NCBI GenBank assembly: GCA_948567375.1
Contig: OX419759.1
Span: 42,695,493 to 42,759,492, forward strand
Direction: 5' to 3'
Source of the DNA: Lunularia cruciata
Lineage: Eukaryota > Streptophyta > Marchantiopsida > Lunulariales > Lunulariaceae
Length of the DNA: 64,000 bases
Shown here: piece by piece, positions 24,101 to 36,437 of the stretch
Position numbering within the stretch: the stretch's first letter is position 1
How the letters are laid out: each line of letters opens with the position of its first letter
The notes under the pieces: model-generated
Database searches by the model: none
The model's input: the letters and a program-made list of their open reading frames with translations, nothing else
What the model was told of the DNA's origin: nothing
Position numbers and translations under genes: made by a program

Positions 24101-26520
24101 GCCAGAAATAGCTTTGAGCTAAGATTGCCAAGGCGAGGGGATCTACAGCCATTGTGGACTCCTGATTAGATCAAATCTGCTCGTCCCCATCGTTCGAGAT
24201 TTGATTGAGTCGTTTGGGTTTCAAATTGACATAGCGGAATAGAGGTTTTCGTCAAATCACCCTCACTTTTTTCTCCGGATGATTTGTCACTTATCCTTCG
24301 TTTGTTGAGAACCGTAAACGAGATATGAATTGAGAAGGAAGGACGAGTGGTACACTCCGGAAATGAAGATAAGAGATTCTGACTCGTGGTCTTTCACACG
24401 CAGTGTGAAATTACCCCAAAATTACTCATAGTGAATGTTTGTATCAAGAAGAAGTTTTATCCTGAGTTCAAATTTTGGTTCTTCTTTCAATAATCATTCT
24501 GTTGAGTATGGCCCAACTTTGCTAGTTTCTTCACGAGTTTCGGTCATTTACGGATGCATCTTACACTAATCCATAGAACGAAATTCATTTCAAGGGGATC
24601 TACAAGTGGAATTGTCTAAACTTTGTGGTCACGTTTAGGTATTGCCTTTTCCTACCGACAGGACTCAAATTTTGAATAATCCAAATTGGTTATAGCATGA
24701 TGGGGGTGTCACTAGGATAGTTACCTTGAGCTTTCCTGCCTCATCTTTTGAGAATCAAGCACCTCTGATGTAAATACCATCAGAGTGGTCTCTCTACAGA
24801 AACCGTTACGGTTATTTGATCAGATGCGACAACAGTTCAGCAGTTTCCTGATTTCCACTGGAACTTGAAAGCTGAAGGCAAATTGCTGACTTAAAGTGCA
24901 TATGTTTTCAATCTCCTTGATTAGTTACCCATACGTCCTGCTCATGCTCCAGGTCCCATTATCCAAGTATGCAAAGGCTTCCACAATCTGGTGTCAGTAT
25001 TCCTGATTAATTAGTCGAAGTGGTATAAGTTTATGAACTTCTATTTCATCTTAGTTTTCTTTGTCTTCCTCTTGGGTACCTGATGTGAGAGGGTACGTAA
25101 CACGATCTAATGATTGTATCTCATGGTCTTCAGGAGAAATGTGAAAATCGCCAACTATGCGACGTACATGATGTCCAGGTTTTGCTAGATGATCCCCTGG
25201 CCTCACCAAGAACAGTAGCCGATGACACAAGGATAATTCTTGTCCTCCTTGATGCTAATCAACTACCTCCTGATCCAGGAATATTTTCGCCTTTCTAATC
25301 AGTGTCATGTTTATACCAGCATAATGTTAAGTTGAACTTTTGAATTGCTCTAACTTGAAAGGGAAAAGTTTATACTTCCGTTTAGAGCTTCTCCCTATAC
25401 AAGGAGATTGAGAAGGTCACCATGACGGAATTGAATGTCAGAAAGTATAGGTAATATCGTCTGCATCCAGCGTCATCGTTGTCAATTTGGCAGCCAAGTT
25501 TACAACATGTAATTGGTATGAGCATAGCGCAGCCTTTGGGCTTCACCAAAACTCGACTAGATGCAGTGTTCAACCCAAGTCCTTGCGTAGGTTTAGTCGG
25601 TCATAGTCAATGGGTTCTACAGCTATAATACAAGTGTCGAGTAGCTCCGGATATGGATTTGATTAAAATGACAAGGAGCATTCTGGCCGCGAGTAACATT
25701 GGTTGGCTGAAACGCGTCAACTTGGCAAAGTCCTCTTTCTTCTTTCTAGCCCACACGGAATGAAACCCGCCTAGAGAACACTCCTGACGGAGTCGTTAGA
25801 TCTGTGTTGCTGCATTGCCACCTTCCACTTTCAGTAAGACCTCCATCCGAGCAGCCTCCTAGCCCTACGCTGGTTGATTCTGACTCGATATACCATCTTC
25901 ATTTGCAGACAACTATTCAAAACCGTCTAAACGAAAGACGGTTGGGGCTTAGCCCAATGTTACCCTTTTTGTCTCTCCCTTGTACGGCTTGATGGGGTCT
26001 TCCCATCCTTCATTTTTCCTACGCGGTCGCCTTTTTCCCTTCTAAACGAAAGACAGAAAGTACAAAATGAGGTCTTGAACATCTCACAGGTAGTAACTGA
26101 GCTCTCTACTGAATAGATGCATAGTTTCCTCTTTCTCAAGGAATCGAACTGCAGCAGTACATTGATTTGTGGTCTGGGTCTGGGACTTGCTAATTGCAGC
26201 AATGGTTAGTCAGACATCTCGCTTGCACTTTCGGGAGAACGACAAAAGACCCTTGACTTGGCGCCTGCAAACGTATACCCAGTGTCCAGTGACAGTATCA
26301 GATTTCTAACTCATAATCTCGGTACTACAGTCTGTGATCGAGATCCTGTGATAACAGAGGACTCCTTCGATGCTGTTGATAATAGATTCCATCAACAAGT
26401 GAACAGGCCACGTCTTTTTGAACCACAATTGATGGTGCAAGGTATATGCCTAACTGCTCAGGTCAAACGAAGAGATTTTGACTTGTTCATTTCTCGGTTG
26501 CATTATTACCCAGTTTCATG
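18104..26520. other. Long gene-free tract downstream of RAD54
   Basis: No open frame here exceeds about 110 codons, and none carries a motif I recognise on either strand. Splice-joined short exons of a known family were looked for by eye and not found. Base composition is moderate, unlike the AT-rich transposon tracts, so this may be old decayed sequence or non-coding RNA territory. The first few hundred bases should include the RAD54 3' UTR. Confidence 0.55.
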
Positions 26521-26521
26521 A

Positions 26522-26592
26522 TACTTACTAGGTGAATCGTACCGATATCATCGGTACGATTCACCTAGTAAGTAATCGGATATCATCCGATT
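26522..26592. repeat. Two adjacent perfect hairpins sharing one loop motif
   Basis: Hairpin 1 has 25-bp perfect arms at 26522-26546 and 26550-26574 with loop ATC. Hairpin 2 has 8-bp perfect arms at 26574-26581 and 26585-26592, again with loop ATC. Both centres read CGATATCATCG or GGATATCATCC, so the same GATATCATC core is flanked by different arms. The arm of hairpin 1 ends in TTACTAGG. No gene is adjacent. Confidence 0.97.
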
Positions 26593-29500
26593 CGCTGAAT
26601 AGAAGTCTGGAGAGCAATGAGAACGTGTATAGAGCGGACGTTAGGTCTTCCGATGGCACTGTGAAGTCGCTCAGTGTTTTGTGAATGTATCCAGATCAGA
26701 TCGTTGTAAGTCACACCCATTACAGTCCCGGCGGCTTCACGAGTTTGCTTAACTGAGCAAAAGTTTTCTGACCGCCTCTGTGCTTATTTCTCTTCTTGGG
26801 GTTTCCGTTAGCTTGGAGGTGAATCCAAGATAGCATCGACTTTCACAGTTGGACGCTGACTCAGATTTTAAATGGGAACAAAAGACTTATGCAACAAGAC
26901 GTATCGTGCTCATTTATGACGGGCTCTTGGCGTACTTGCATGCACAAGACGGACCGAATGGGGATAGAAGGACAAACATGGGCTACAGTATCGACTTGGT
27001 AAACTCTTATTTTGACAAATATAGTCGCCAGTGAAACCGAATCGAATGAACTGCTGATGCTCCTCATAGGAAACATTCCTCACATCCACGGCGGTCATGA
27101 AATACCCATATGTTGTTTTCGCTCCTTTCACTTTGAGACATGAGAAGCTTTGCTTCCGCAGCAGCTTTAGGCACGAGCCTAAGTTACTGTTGAACGAAAT
27201 GAGATAGTACTGAAAGCCTCGTATCATCAATTTTCTTCTCGATGGACCAAATGCTTTTGAATATCTAATTGCATGCAAGGACGTGATCACTGCCCACACC
27301 GTGTTACCTTTAATCTGTTTCCCCCTCAACGCGCATAGGCAATGGATCAATCTGAACAATAAGTAACTTGCTGATGAAAGCAGTTGCTGACAGCAGAAGG
27401 GGGCCACAGGAAGTGGATCACACTATTTTGCTGTTTGTATTGGTAATCTTTTAATAACGTGATCTCTCTCTTCACATGTTGCTTATAGGGTGGCTCTTTC
27501 CTATCCCGTACTTCTACCATATACTCGCGCTATGGGTGACATTCCGGTTCTCATTCTTCTACTGCAGTGGTGTCCTGCCAAATCAGGACAAAAGTGAACT
27601 GTATGTAAGGAGAGAGGATTTAATAGCACTAACCTCATTTTTAGATTCACTAGATACCAGACGTGCACTTTAGTGCCATTCGATCGTCGCCCTAAGGTTT
27701 GAGTACTTCCAGAATAAGGAAGCCTAGCTCTGGTAACGAGTTAACCGGCTTCTTCTAAGTGCTGCTGGGGGTGAGAATCAGAGCGAAAGCCAGACATAGA
27801 TTTTAGTAAACTACAGTGCATGAACTACCCGAGATCTGGTCGATTACCGTACCCACTAATACTAGGTTTTCATTTCTTCAGGCTACAGTAGGATGTTGTT
27901 TAGTCATGTGGGGAATGTTAATGGGGAAGGCAAAACCTCGTGCTCGACATGTTTCGATGGAGGTTCTATTCCCTCCTATTGGTGCAGAAATTGAGGAAGT
28001 TGTACTCCTCTCCCTCTTTGTAGACCATTGAATCAGTGCGTTTTTCCTCCAGGGTTCGTCTCCCCGATTTTCTTGCTTTCCAAGATCCAGCTCTACTGAA
28101 TTGCCGGGTGGATTCGGCGCGTCAGTCACCCCTAGCTCGACCCAACGCAGCAGTCAAAGCTCACTAATTATTTAACTTTAGAATCCAGCGTTGTCAGGCA
28201 CAGGAAAAGTACAAGAATGTCGTCTTCACAATTCGTGCCAAAATTGTCTATTTCACGGGAGAATATAACTTTAGTCTTCGAAGTGGGTTTCTTCTAACTG
28301 AGGTCCATCAGTCACTACTGCATACGGAGTGGTTAAACCTTTGGAGTAGTTATCCTAGATTTGTGAAACGATCGACCAATACCGCAAGCGAGTGAGTTAC
28401 TGATTTTTCTTCCACACATTTCGAGCACACCCTTTACCTACTTGCACTGAAGAATCTAAATAACTAACCACCTCTTCTATTCCAATCGGTGGTGGTAGTC
28501 CCGATTCTCCAGGCCCCGAGAGCTTAACTTCAGCACCGCATAAGTTTGGTTGCAAATAGTAACAAACGTGATCCCCGAGGATTTGATTGAAGCCTTACAC
28601 AAGTCATCTATACCCCTTTACCATCTATTCTGTATTAGGTGAATGAAGTTGTTATTCCTTGAAGAAGCAGATTCGATGAAGAGATTGTGCTCCAAAGTTT
28701 CTCCATTCTCAAACTAGAGGAGCTCATCATCATCATTTCCGAAAGATCTCAGATCAGAACGTGACACAAACATGAGACAAATAGCCATCATTTGGGTGGA
28801 GAATGAAACGGAAGACAGCCACGATTGGTTCGATGACTTCCGCTTAGAACCTCGAGAGCATAACTTGCACCACACTTAGGGACACCACTGCACCCAAATT
28901 CCTTCTCGAATCGACCAACTTCTTTGAATTGGGTTCACCTTTGCTCCGGCTCTGGCTGCTCAGGAACATATGGGACTGGGATCTTGGAGCAGTGTTTATG
29001 CTTAGACTTTACATCTCCATCGCTCCCGGTCCACATGTTCCCCTCTTGTACACAATCCTCTCTAATTATGCCATCACGATTATGCTGAACCAATTCCATG
29101 ACTTATCATGAGGAAATCACGTCGCTTCTTACAAGTATCGCATACATGTTTTCTCCGCGATTACAGGACTTTAGTATGAAACTTTCATTTTGTAATTACA
29201 TTACATGTGTCCTGACTTGAGCTGGAACTGTATCACAACTCAAAAATTACCAGAAGAAACTGAACTTGAGAATCAGACTGTACACAGGTTGGTTGTGACT
29301 CGGAACTGACTAGACTTGCAATGAAAACGTGCTCAAAAGTTCTAGGAAGATAATTGCATGAATGTAACCTTACCTTCTTGAGGTTACCTTGTACAAGACG
29401 ATAAGAAAAATGTGTCCGGAGTATCGAGAAATTCCAGAGGAATCGCTATTCTTTTCTGTCTAATCCGATCCAAGTTGAAGCACCTTTCCAATAAGCTTGT

Positions 29501-32500
29501 TATCATGAACTAGTGAAACTTGTGTGTATAGTACCGATTAACGATGATTGATGAAATTAGCAGCTAGCACGGCGGATTAATAAGAAAGAACACCAACACA
29601 ATTAACGGAAAGAATTCCTTTGTATGTTTGGAGTTTTACCACATTATTAGAGGAGGGAAGAATGAGCCAACCGAGTCGTTCTAAACCCAACCAACCTCTA
29701 ACCACCGACCGTGGTCGAGTTAATATAACCCACCTTGAATGAGAGGACGCGGGACCCCAACTCAACTCAACCCTCCGGGCCTGCAGCAGAGAGAGAGATA
29801 GAGGGGCAAAGCCCTTAAATTTAGGGACGTCTCCAGATAAGGATCACAACAGAGCAGCTAACGTGAGGAGAAGGTCCCTAGATAAGGATTCCACTCGGAC
29901 TCCAGAGAGTAGCGTATAAGATAATAGCTGGTCTCTAAAAACAGCGGACTCACATACGGTCGCCACGTGTCGTGCCTTGTCATGCAATGAGGAGGTAAGA
30001 GGTCATTCCTTGTATGAAGAAAATTGTTCTCCTGGTAGAAGACACCACGTACATATACCTGTAGAATAATCCTCTTTTCCTTCCTTCTCATTCGCTTCAT
30101 GTTGACCGTAGCTCGAATGTTCTCGTATGGAAGCCACTTCATGTTCTTCATCATTCTTGCTATTTATGAACATGACTGTCTCAGACCGTACGATCTTCAT
30201 CGAACAGTTTCCGTTTCAAATTTTCATCTACCGCGATAATTATGTAGCGACTCAGACCTACTTACTTTGGGTAATATTTTGGGTTTTACCAAGTATGAAT
30301 CATCCAGAAGTGAATCTTAAAATGATTCCATTTTTATTATTTATGTAGTAATTCTGGCAGGTGATTCATGAGTTTTTATTTATGTATGTCAACTGAAAAC
30401 AAAATCTTAAGAATAACTCTGGGGGACTAACTTAAAAGAATGTGTTATGACGAACACCTAAAGCACACCATTTACATACATATAATAAGTTTCCTTTCTC
30501 TCACATGGGTAATTTTTAATGAGTGATTTTACTAAAAAAAATTATTTTATTAAGAAAAGAAAAAAAAGCAGGAGAATTGAATCTGGATTGTTAATTATTC
30601 CTAATCGTGATCTTTTCAATTATTCAAGAGAATCCAGTTGTTCTAAAGGATATATATAAAAATATGGTAAAGTGTTTCCTCATGGTGGTACAGGAAAGAA
30701 CTAAAATTATGATAGTAGTTCAGTAAATCTTATGAATTCTAAAGAGGTGCTCTTTTCGTAAGATTGATACATAAACATAAGATGGAACATTTTAATTCGT
30801 GCTAGTGTTTAAAAAGCTGCCGGACACCCTTTAATCCTGAATTCTCAATTATTGGTGAAACTTGACAAGCTCATTTACGAAGAGACTTATTATTTATTGA
30901 CTCTAAGCAGATTTGTGAGCATGGATGGGAAGTTCTTACAACCCCAAGTCGAACAAGTTGTTGCTATAGTAGTGCTCTATCATTAGATCATTTGTTGAGC
31001 GAATTATTTGCTATCAATTGCGGGTCTTGGATTACTTGGCAGGTAGACGCGTGACTTTTACTATTTACGTCGATATTTATAGTGATCTTCATATCCAAAA
31101 TTTGAGTGGACGCTGGAAAGTATAGAACTCCTCTTCTTGACACCTTTAGTCAAATAAGTATAGACGTTATAAACTATAAACTATAAACAAGACAGCTCAT
31201 AAATGATGAAGAGATAACGAAATATGATTGTTTGAAGAATATATTAATGTTTGAAGAACAATATAAAGAGGGAAATAGGAACACACAACAAGATCAAAAG
31301 GTAATAAGTCTACGAGAGCAAAGTCGTACACATATCAAAGCATCAAAGAACATGAAACAATTATCTCTTCATCAAGAGTTGAAACTATATTAATGTCGAA
31401 GAGATGAAAGTAAATAACTATTTAGACAATTTGCCAAAAGTATCACACATGGGTCGGCGAAGAGCGCACCATTTTCTGTCAATAGCCCCATGTGTAAAAT
31501 GAGAAAATTCACTTGAAGAGTAGAAAGATAGGAGGGATTATTGAATGATCAAAGTGGGGACTGGAGTGTTTATAATCTGGACCAAACAAAAGTGAGATTT
31601 ATCCACGAGGGGCAACAAACCTGTGTATTAATATTATCACCAGATAGTGGTGAAAAAAAGGGATAAAGAAGTTGATGGTACTATATTAACAATGAGATGT
31701 TTACATGTTAGTATCAAGAACAATAATGGATAAGTTCTATTGAATATATATATATATTCGGTATCCAAGTCTGAAGAGCAATTATTGCATTTAGAGGAGT
31801 GAATTATGGGAAGGACATCCTTCTTGATACGTCATAGAATGATAAAAATACTAGAAGGTAAAGATAAAGTATTGAAGTAAAAGATAAAGAATATATACCA
31901 TATTCCTAGTAAGCTAGAGCCATTCTCCACACACCTTAAGATTCACTAGGATTTTGTCTCCTCACCTCAATCCAAAGAATACGAACGAGACCACAAGAAG
32001 GAAATCTACCGTATTATTAAACCTTAACGTCAAAAGTGCACTAAGGTCCACATACACACGAATTTAAATAAGCAAAAACTAGCTTTAATACACATGTTTT
32101 GGCAATGTCATGTCCAAGTATATTGTAATTCGTCTTCGAAGACTGATACTTTTGTGTTTATAATAAAGTATTAATTATTTGGATGCTGACCACCCACGAA
32201 ATAAACGGTGCTGTTGCTTCGAGAGGCTCCAAAGCGTGTAAGAAGCCATAGCTTGTGCTCTATTTTCTCGAAAGATGAAATGATACCCGTCTAGCTTCCA
32301 CACACTACTGTATATGGGAAGAGATGCGATTTACGCGGTTGTACGGTCACACAGTACTGATACATATGTGCCTATATCTTTGAACTGTGGTCGGTAGGTC
32401 CTATGTGGATGTACACTGTAGTTAACTTCTAGCCAGGAGCGTAAGTTTTAGCTACAAATTCAGTATTTATCCAATCTTCGGAGCTACACGTGCCTGCCGA

Positions 32501-33366
32501 GCCTGCTGATACTTTGGCCAAAGAGTCTTCCTTACATAGGGAGTCGAATAGTTAACTAATTAATTATCACTCCTACACTCAGCATTTAGGAATGTGCTAG
32601 CTATAATGGCTTTCTAGAAAGATGGACTTATTATTCGTTCTTACCCATGAGATATGTATAATTAAATTTTTTTCTCTTTGGTCGTTGAAAGTTTTTGCTC
32701 ATCATATAGTGTGTTGAAGGAAATGCTTTTGGAGTTTCGGAGAGTAGATTGGGGAATATTGTATGTTTGAGATTCTCCAAGGCTATGCGGAATTCATGTG
32801 TTCTAGAATTTTAGGGTTATATGCTTCCTCAATGTGTTAGTTGGCAGGGAGTGTAAGATATATACAAGATTATATAGAATTAACTAAAATTGATTTATAT
32901 TCCAATATTTAATTTTATGATGATCTTTAAATGGCAGTATAATTTTATTTTAGTAGTTTCAAAAGCAGCAGCAGAAGAAGAAGTAATTAAGCTTATTTTA
33001 CAGAGGATCATTGGGTAACTTCTGGTTAGAAATGTATAAGACATATCGTTTCTTATTTATCTCATTATACACTTAAGGCAAAGCAGTGATGGTCCTCTCG
33101 TAAATTGATACTTTAAAATCAATCATTTCAGTTTTCCTTTTATAAATCCTTGCCCAAAGAAAGACAGAACGTAGCCTTCTTAGGTTTTAAAAATCGAATC
33201 ACTAGAGAATGAAATTATTTACTCGAATCAATTAGAAATATATATATATATATATATAATCTTCTTGTTACCATCTTCTTGATATCGCATGTGGTCGCCT
33301 TCCTCTATCCCTAGTCTTCATGCATTTACCCATGAACTTATTTAAGACTTTACTTTTTAAGTACAT
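26593..33366. other. Gene-free tract, becoming AT-rich after about 30.3 kb
   Basis: The longest open frame is 165 codons on the minus strand (26910-27407), with no recognisable domain, splice context or repeat partner. From about 30.3 kb the sequence turns strongly AT-rich with poly-A and poly-T runs and a (TA)n microsatellite at 33237-33259, like the transposon-filled start of the window. No transposase or RT motif could be read in it. Confidence 0.55.
33237..33259. repeat. (TA)n microsatellite
   Basis: An uninterrupted run of about ten AT dinucleotides followed by AAT sits in the AT-rich tract shortly before the LINE-like repeat copy. Confidence 0.9.
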
Positions 33367-34074
33367 TAAGAGTGAAGGAAGGCAACATCATAGAACACAT
33401 AAGAAGGGGGAGACGCCATCAAGCAATACAAGGGAGAGACAAAAAAAGTGAAATGGACTAGGCCCCAATAGCATAGATATGAGAGATCTGCTCTACTGCA
33501 CCTAAGATACGCGAGCTATGCAAGTGGGAAGATCTAGAAATTGGAACAGCCGAAGAAGCATCACCTAGTGTGCTTGCTCTCTTATTGATTGTTCCAACCA
33601 ATGCTCTATGTAAAGCAATGGACACATGTTTTCTAAAGTATGTTATATAATATGAGAGTGAAGTGGTACCCCTAACTTATGATATTATAAACTCTCGTGC
33701 ACTCCTTGATAAATGTGTCAAATGCCATGTCCATCACTCCATATAACTCCAAAGCTAGAAGAACAAAGAGATGACTTCATTGCATACCTCTATACTTGGA
33801 GACCTTGCGTGTTATTGTTCTGCTTGCCGCCTAGCATTGATGAGTAGTAATTCTCTCCAAAACTGCATTCCGCCAAGGATCTATAACCATAATATCTACC
33901 ATTGTCACCTAACCAAGTATAAGTCTACTCTGATATGAATCTGTTTGCAAAACATATAAACACTCCAAGCAAGATATGCACTCGGGGTGTCATATGGACC
34001 AGTGCTACATCTAATGTAGAACCATATTCACAAATGAATAGTGAAGATGGAAAAGGGTTACCAAACCTAGGTGA
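33367..34074 (-). mobile_element. LINE-like retroelement 3' fragment, copy B
   Basis: This tract is collinear with 8172-8962: shared landmarks include ACAAGGGAGAGACAAAA, ACTAGGCCCC/GCTAGGCCCC, CCAATGCTCTATGTA-like, TGAGAGTG..GTGGTACCCC, GCCATGTCCATCA.TCCATAT and TCATATGGACCA. On the minus strand it reads RKHVSIALHRALVGTINK and SSHLHSSRILGAVEQISH, better preserved here than in copy A. These resemble the end of reverse-transcriptase-type proteins I recall from mosses and lycophytes. Stops and frameshifts abound. Confidence 0.5.
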
Positions 34075-34209
34075 AACCTCCTCGATGCAGAGGTAGGACA
34101 AGAAAACATTAAGCGGGATAACTACTAACCCACAAAGATAATGAACATTTATATTTAGATAACAAAAATCCGGATAAAAAATGTTTGTTGAAATATAAAT
34201 ATTAAAATA

Positions 34210-35218
34210 CAAAATCGGCGCAAAGCTTGTGCGTTAGTTAGGGAAGGGAGCCCCGAAGCAAGCGGAGAATGCGAAGAGTCCTGTCCCCGTGACGCCCTCG
34301 CATACGGAAGTTTACCGCACCAACTCTCCTCCGTTACCTCCTTACCGTTAGTTTCTACGCGCACGACCCCCCGACTGACGGTTGTTAGTTGTTGTCATGC
34401 GGTAGGTCCCACTTTGAGAAGGGCGGCCCGACGCCCGCGCGGTTTACAGACCGGCATGGCCGGTAAGTTACTTGCGCCATGGTCTTGCGTCGCACATGCT
34501 GATGGTACCGGTACCCTCGGTATCGTATCTCTCCGTCTCGAAGAGGAAATCCCTCTCCGCGTACAGAATACAGACAGCATAAAGGATAGAGGACGAAGGC
34601 CAGGAGACCGTGGTAGCAAGGTGGGTATCCGTCCTCCCGATGGCTTTGGGTTCGGTACGTACTCGGTATTTGTAGTTGTATTTAGGCAAGGGTTGTACAG
34701 TTGTGTATGTACATGGGTGTATTGAGCGTATGTGTGTGTCAATCGGAGAGCGTTTGGAGAATCACGCCGCTCTAAGAGTTTAAGGAGAAGGAGAAGGAGA
34801 ACAACGAGCTGATGAGCAAGCAGTTGGTGGAGAGTGGGATTTAAGAAGTTTGAGAGAGTGCGTCAACACGGGAGCGTTTTGAGTTTTTCCTCCTCGAGTG
34901 ATTGAGATTGAAGAGTACAAGAGATTGGAACGAAGTGAAGATTGGGATTAAACAGAAAGGGAGAAGTGGATTTTAGGAGTAATGTGTGGCGAATTAGCGA
35001 TTAGAGGAGAGGAGGTAAGAGACCAGTAGGCCGTCGTGCCCAGAATTTCTTCAGCTCTTTTCCCCACGGATTAAATGTCGTGGTGGTGGTGGTGCCGGTG
35101 ATGTTGTGCTGCGCTATTTTGGTGTTGAATTTCAAGAGTTTATAGTTCGGAGAGAGAGAGAGAGGAGGGACGAACCTCGAATTGCGAGGAGTGACAGACG
35201 TAGCGGAGGAAGAAACTC
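34210..35218. other. GC-rich upstream region and 5' leader of the MCU gene
   Basis: At about 34210 the sequence changes from AT-rich to GC-rich (for example GGCGGCCCGACGCCCGCGCG near 34423). Overlapping open frames exist on both strands at 34395-34742 but show no domain and look like products of GC content. A (GA)n run at about 35149-35165 lies 55 bp before the MCU ATG, as often seen in plant 5' leaders. Confidence 0.55.
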
Positions 35219-36437
35219 ATGGCGTCGAGAAAAGCTGGAACGGCCGCTGTTGCGGCTCTGGCTCGACTTGCTGCGGCCGGGAGAGCTAAGGGAGAGCTCT
35301 CCCATTTGTTGCGGCGCGGCTTTGCGTCGTCTTCGACAGGGTGGCCGCAAGCACAGACGCAGGTCGAATATGTGCAACCGGGAGCTTTGGCATCCGTTGC
35401 GCCTTGGACGTATCATCATCGCAAGCAGGAACAGCATGCGTTCCCGTGGGCCGTCGCGGGGAATAACCAGCCGCAGCTTTGTTCCACGGTTCACTCGCAA
35501 GATCGTGATGGTGATGGACTGGATGATTACGTGATGGAGGTGGCGGAAGCGCGGAAGATCGTGATGCATGTCAACAGCGTGGGTTTGAAAAAGGCTATCA
35601 AGGCGGATCCTCGTGACAGCGTTAGCTATGGGGAACTGCTGGACATGTGTAAAGAGTACGGCGTGGCGACTACTGACGATCAATTGAGGCGTTATGCCCG
35701 CTCGTTGGATGATACCGGCGTCGTGCTCATTTTCCGCGAAAATGTCTACCTGCATCCCGAGAGGGTAAGCGATTCTCCACTCCTTTCATTTTTCCACGTC
35801 CACGATTGTGTCTAATATCAACTCATGGTGCTCTGTTGTCACCAGGAATTTCTATGTAGATACGACTTCGACTCTTCAATTAGTCAGCACCTGCTTACAA
35901 ATCACTAGAATGCTTCTAGATTTTAAAATATCGCACAATGTGGTTTTCCCCGTGACGATAGACAATGCAGATTGCTGACCAATTTCTTTCCGTGTTCTTC
36001 AGGTTGCAAAACTTGTTGCCCACGCGCTCCCGTTCGCCGTTGTTTCTCCGAACGATCCCCGTCGTACGGAGCTCATGAAATTGGAGCAGGAGAAGTCCGT
36101 AATCGACGCTCTGGCGCACAAGCAAGTGCGGAGATTTTTGTGGACAGGTTTGGGAGCACTGACGTGCCAAACCGCGTTGTTTTTCCGATTGACGTTCTGG
36201 GAGTTGTCGTGGGACGTGATGGAGCCCGTGGCGTTCTTTCTGACTACGGCGGGCCTTATTGCCGGGTACACCTACTTCTTAATTACGGCGAGGGATCCGT
36301 CGTACCAAGATTTCATGAAGCGACTGTTCCTCTCCAAACAGAGAAAGCTGTTCAAGAAAAGAAATTTCGACGTTGAGAGGTATCGACTTCTGAGAAGGCA
36401 ATGCCAATGCGTGGAACCCGACGACAATCACTGGTGA
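35219..36437 (+). CDS. MCU: Mitochondrial calcium uniporter pore subunit (MCU), 2 exons
   Basis: This is the channel subunit for calcium uptake through the inner mitochondrial membrane. Exons 35219-35764 and 36003-36437 (GT-AG, phase 0) give 326 aa, the usual size for plant MCU. Residues 1-40 are rich in Ala and Arg without acids until E26, ending LLRRGFASSS, a good matrix-targeting presequence. A first coiled-coil-type segment (about 200-235) leads to TM1 (about 225-245). The pore signature SWDVMEP follows at 251-257, matching plant MCU, where D253 and E256 form the selectivity filter. TM2 follows at about 258-275 and then a basic tail (KRLFLSKQRKLFKKR). A DxDGDG stretch at residues 95-100 is notable (see findings). 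The ATG at 35219 is chosen because it opens the presequence. Confidence 0.93.

Noticed and set aside
34395-34742. Overlapping 103- and 115-codon frames on both strands
   Set aside because: Open frames on both strands in GC-rich sequence with no motif suggest a composition effect, not a gene.
35132-35755. 207-codon minus-strand open frame
   Set aside because: It is the exact antisense of MCU exon 1, whose GC-rich codons keep the reverse frame open. The plus strand has clear MCU homology and splice sites.
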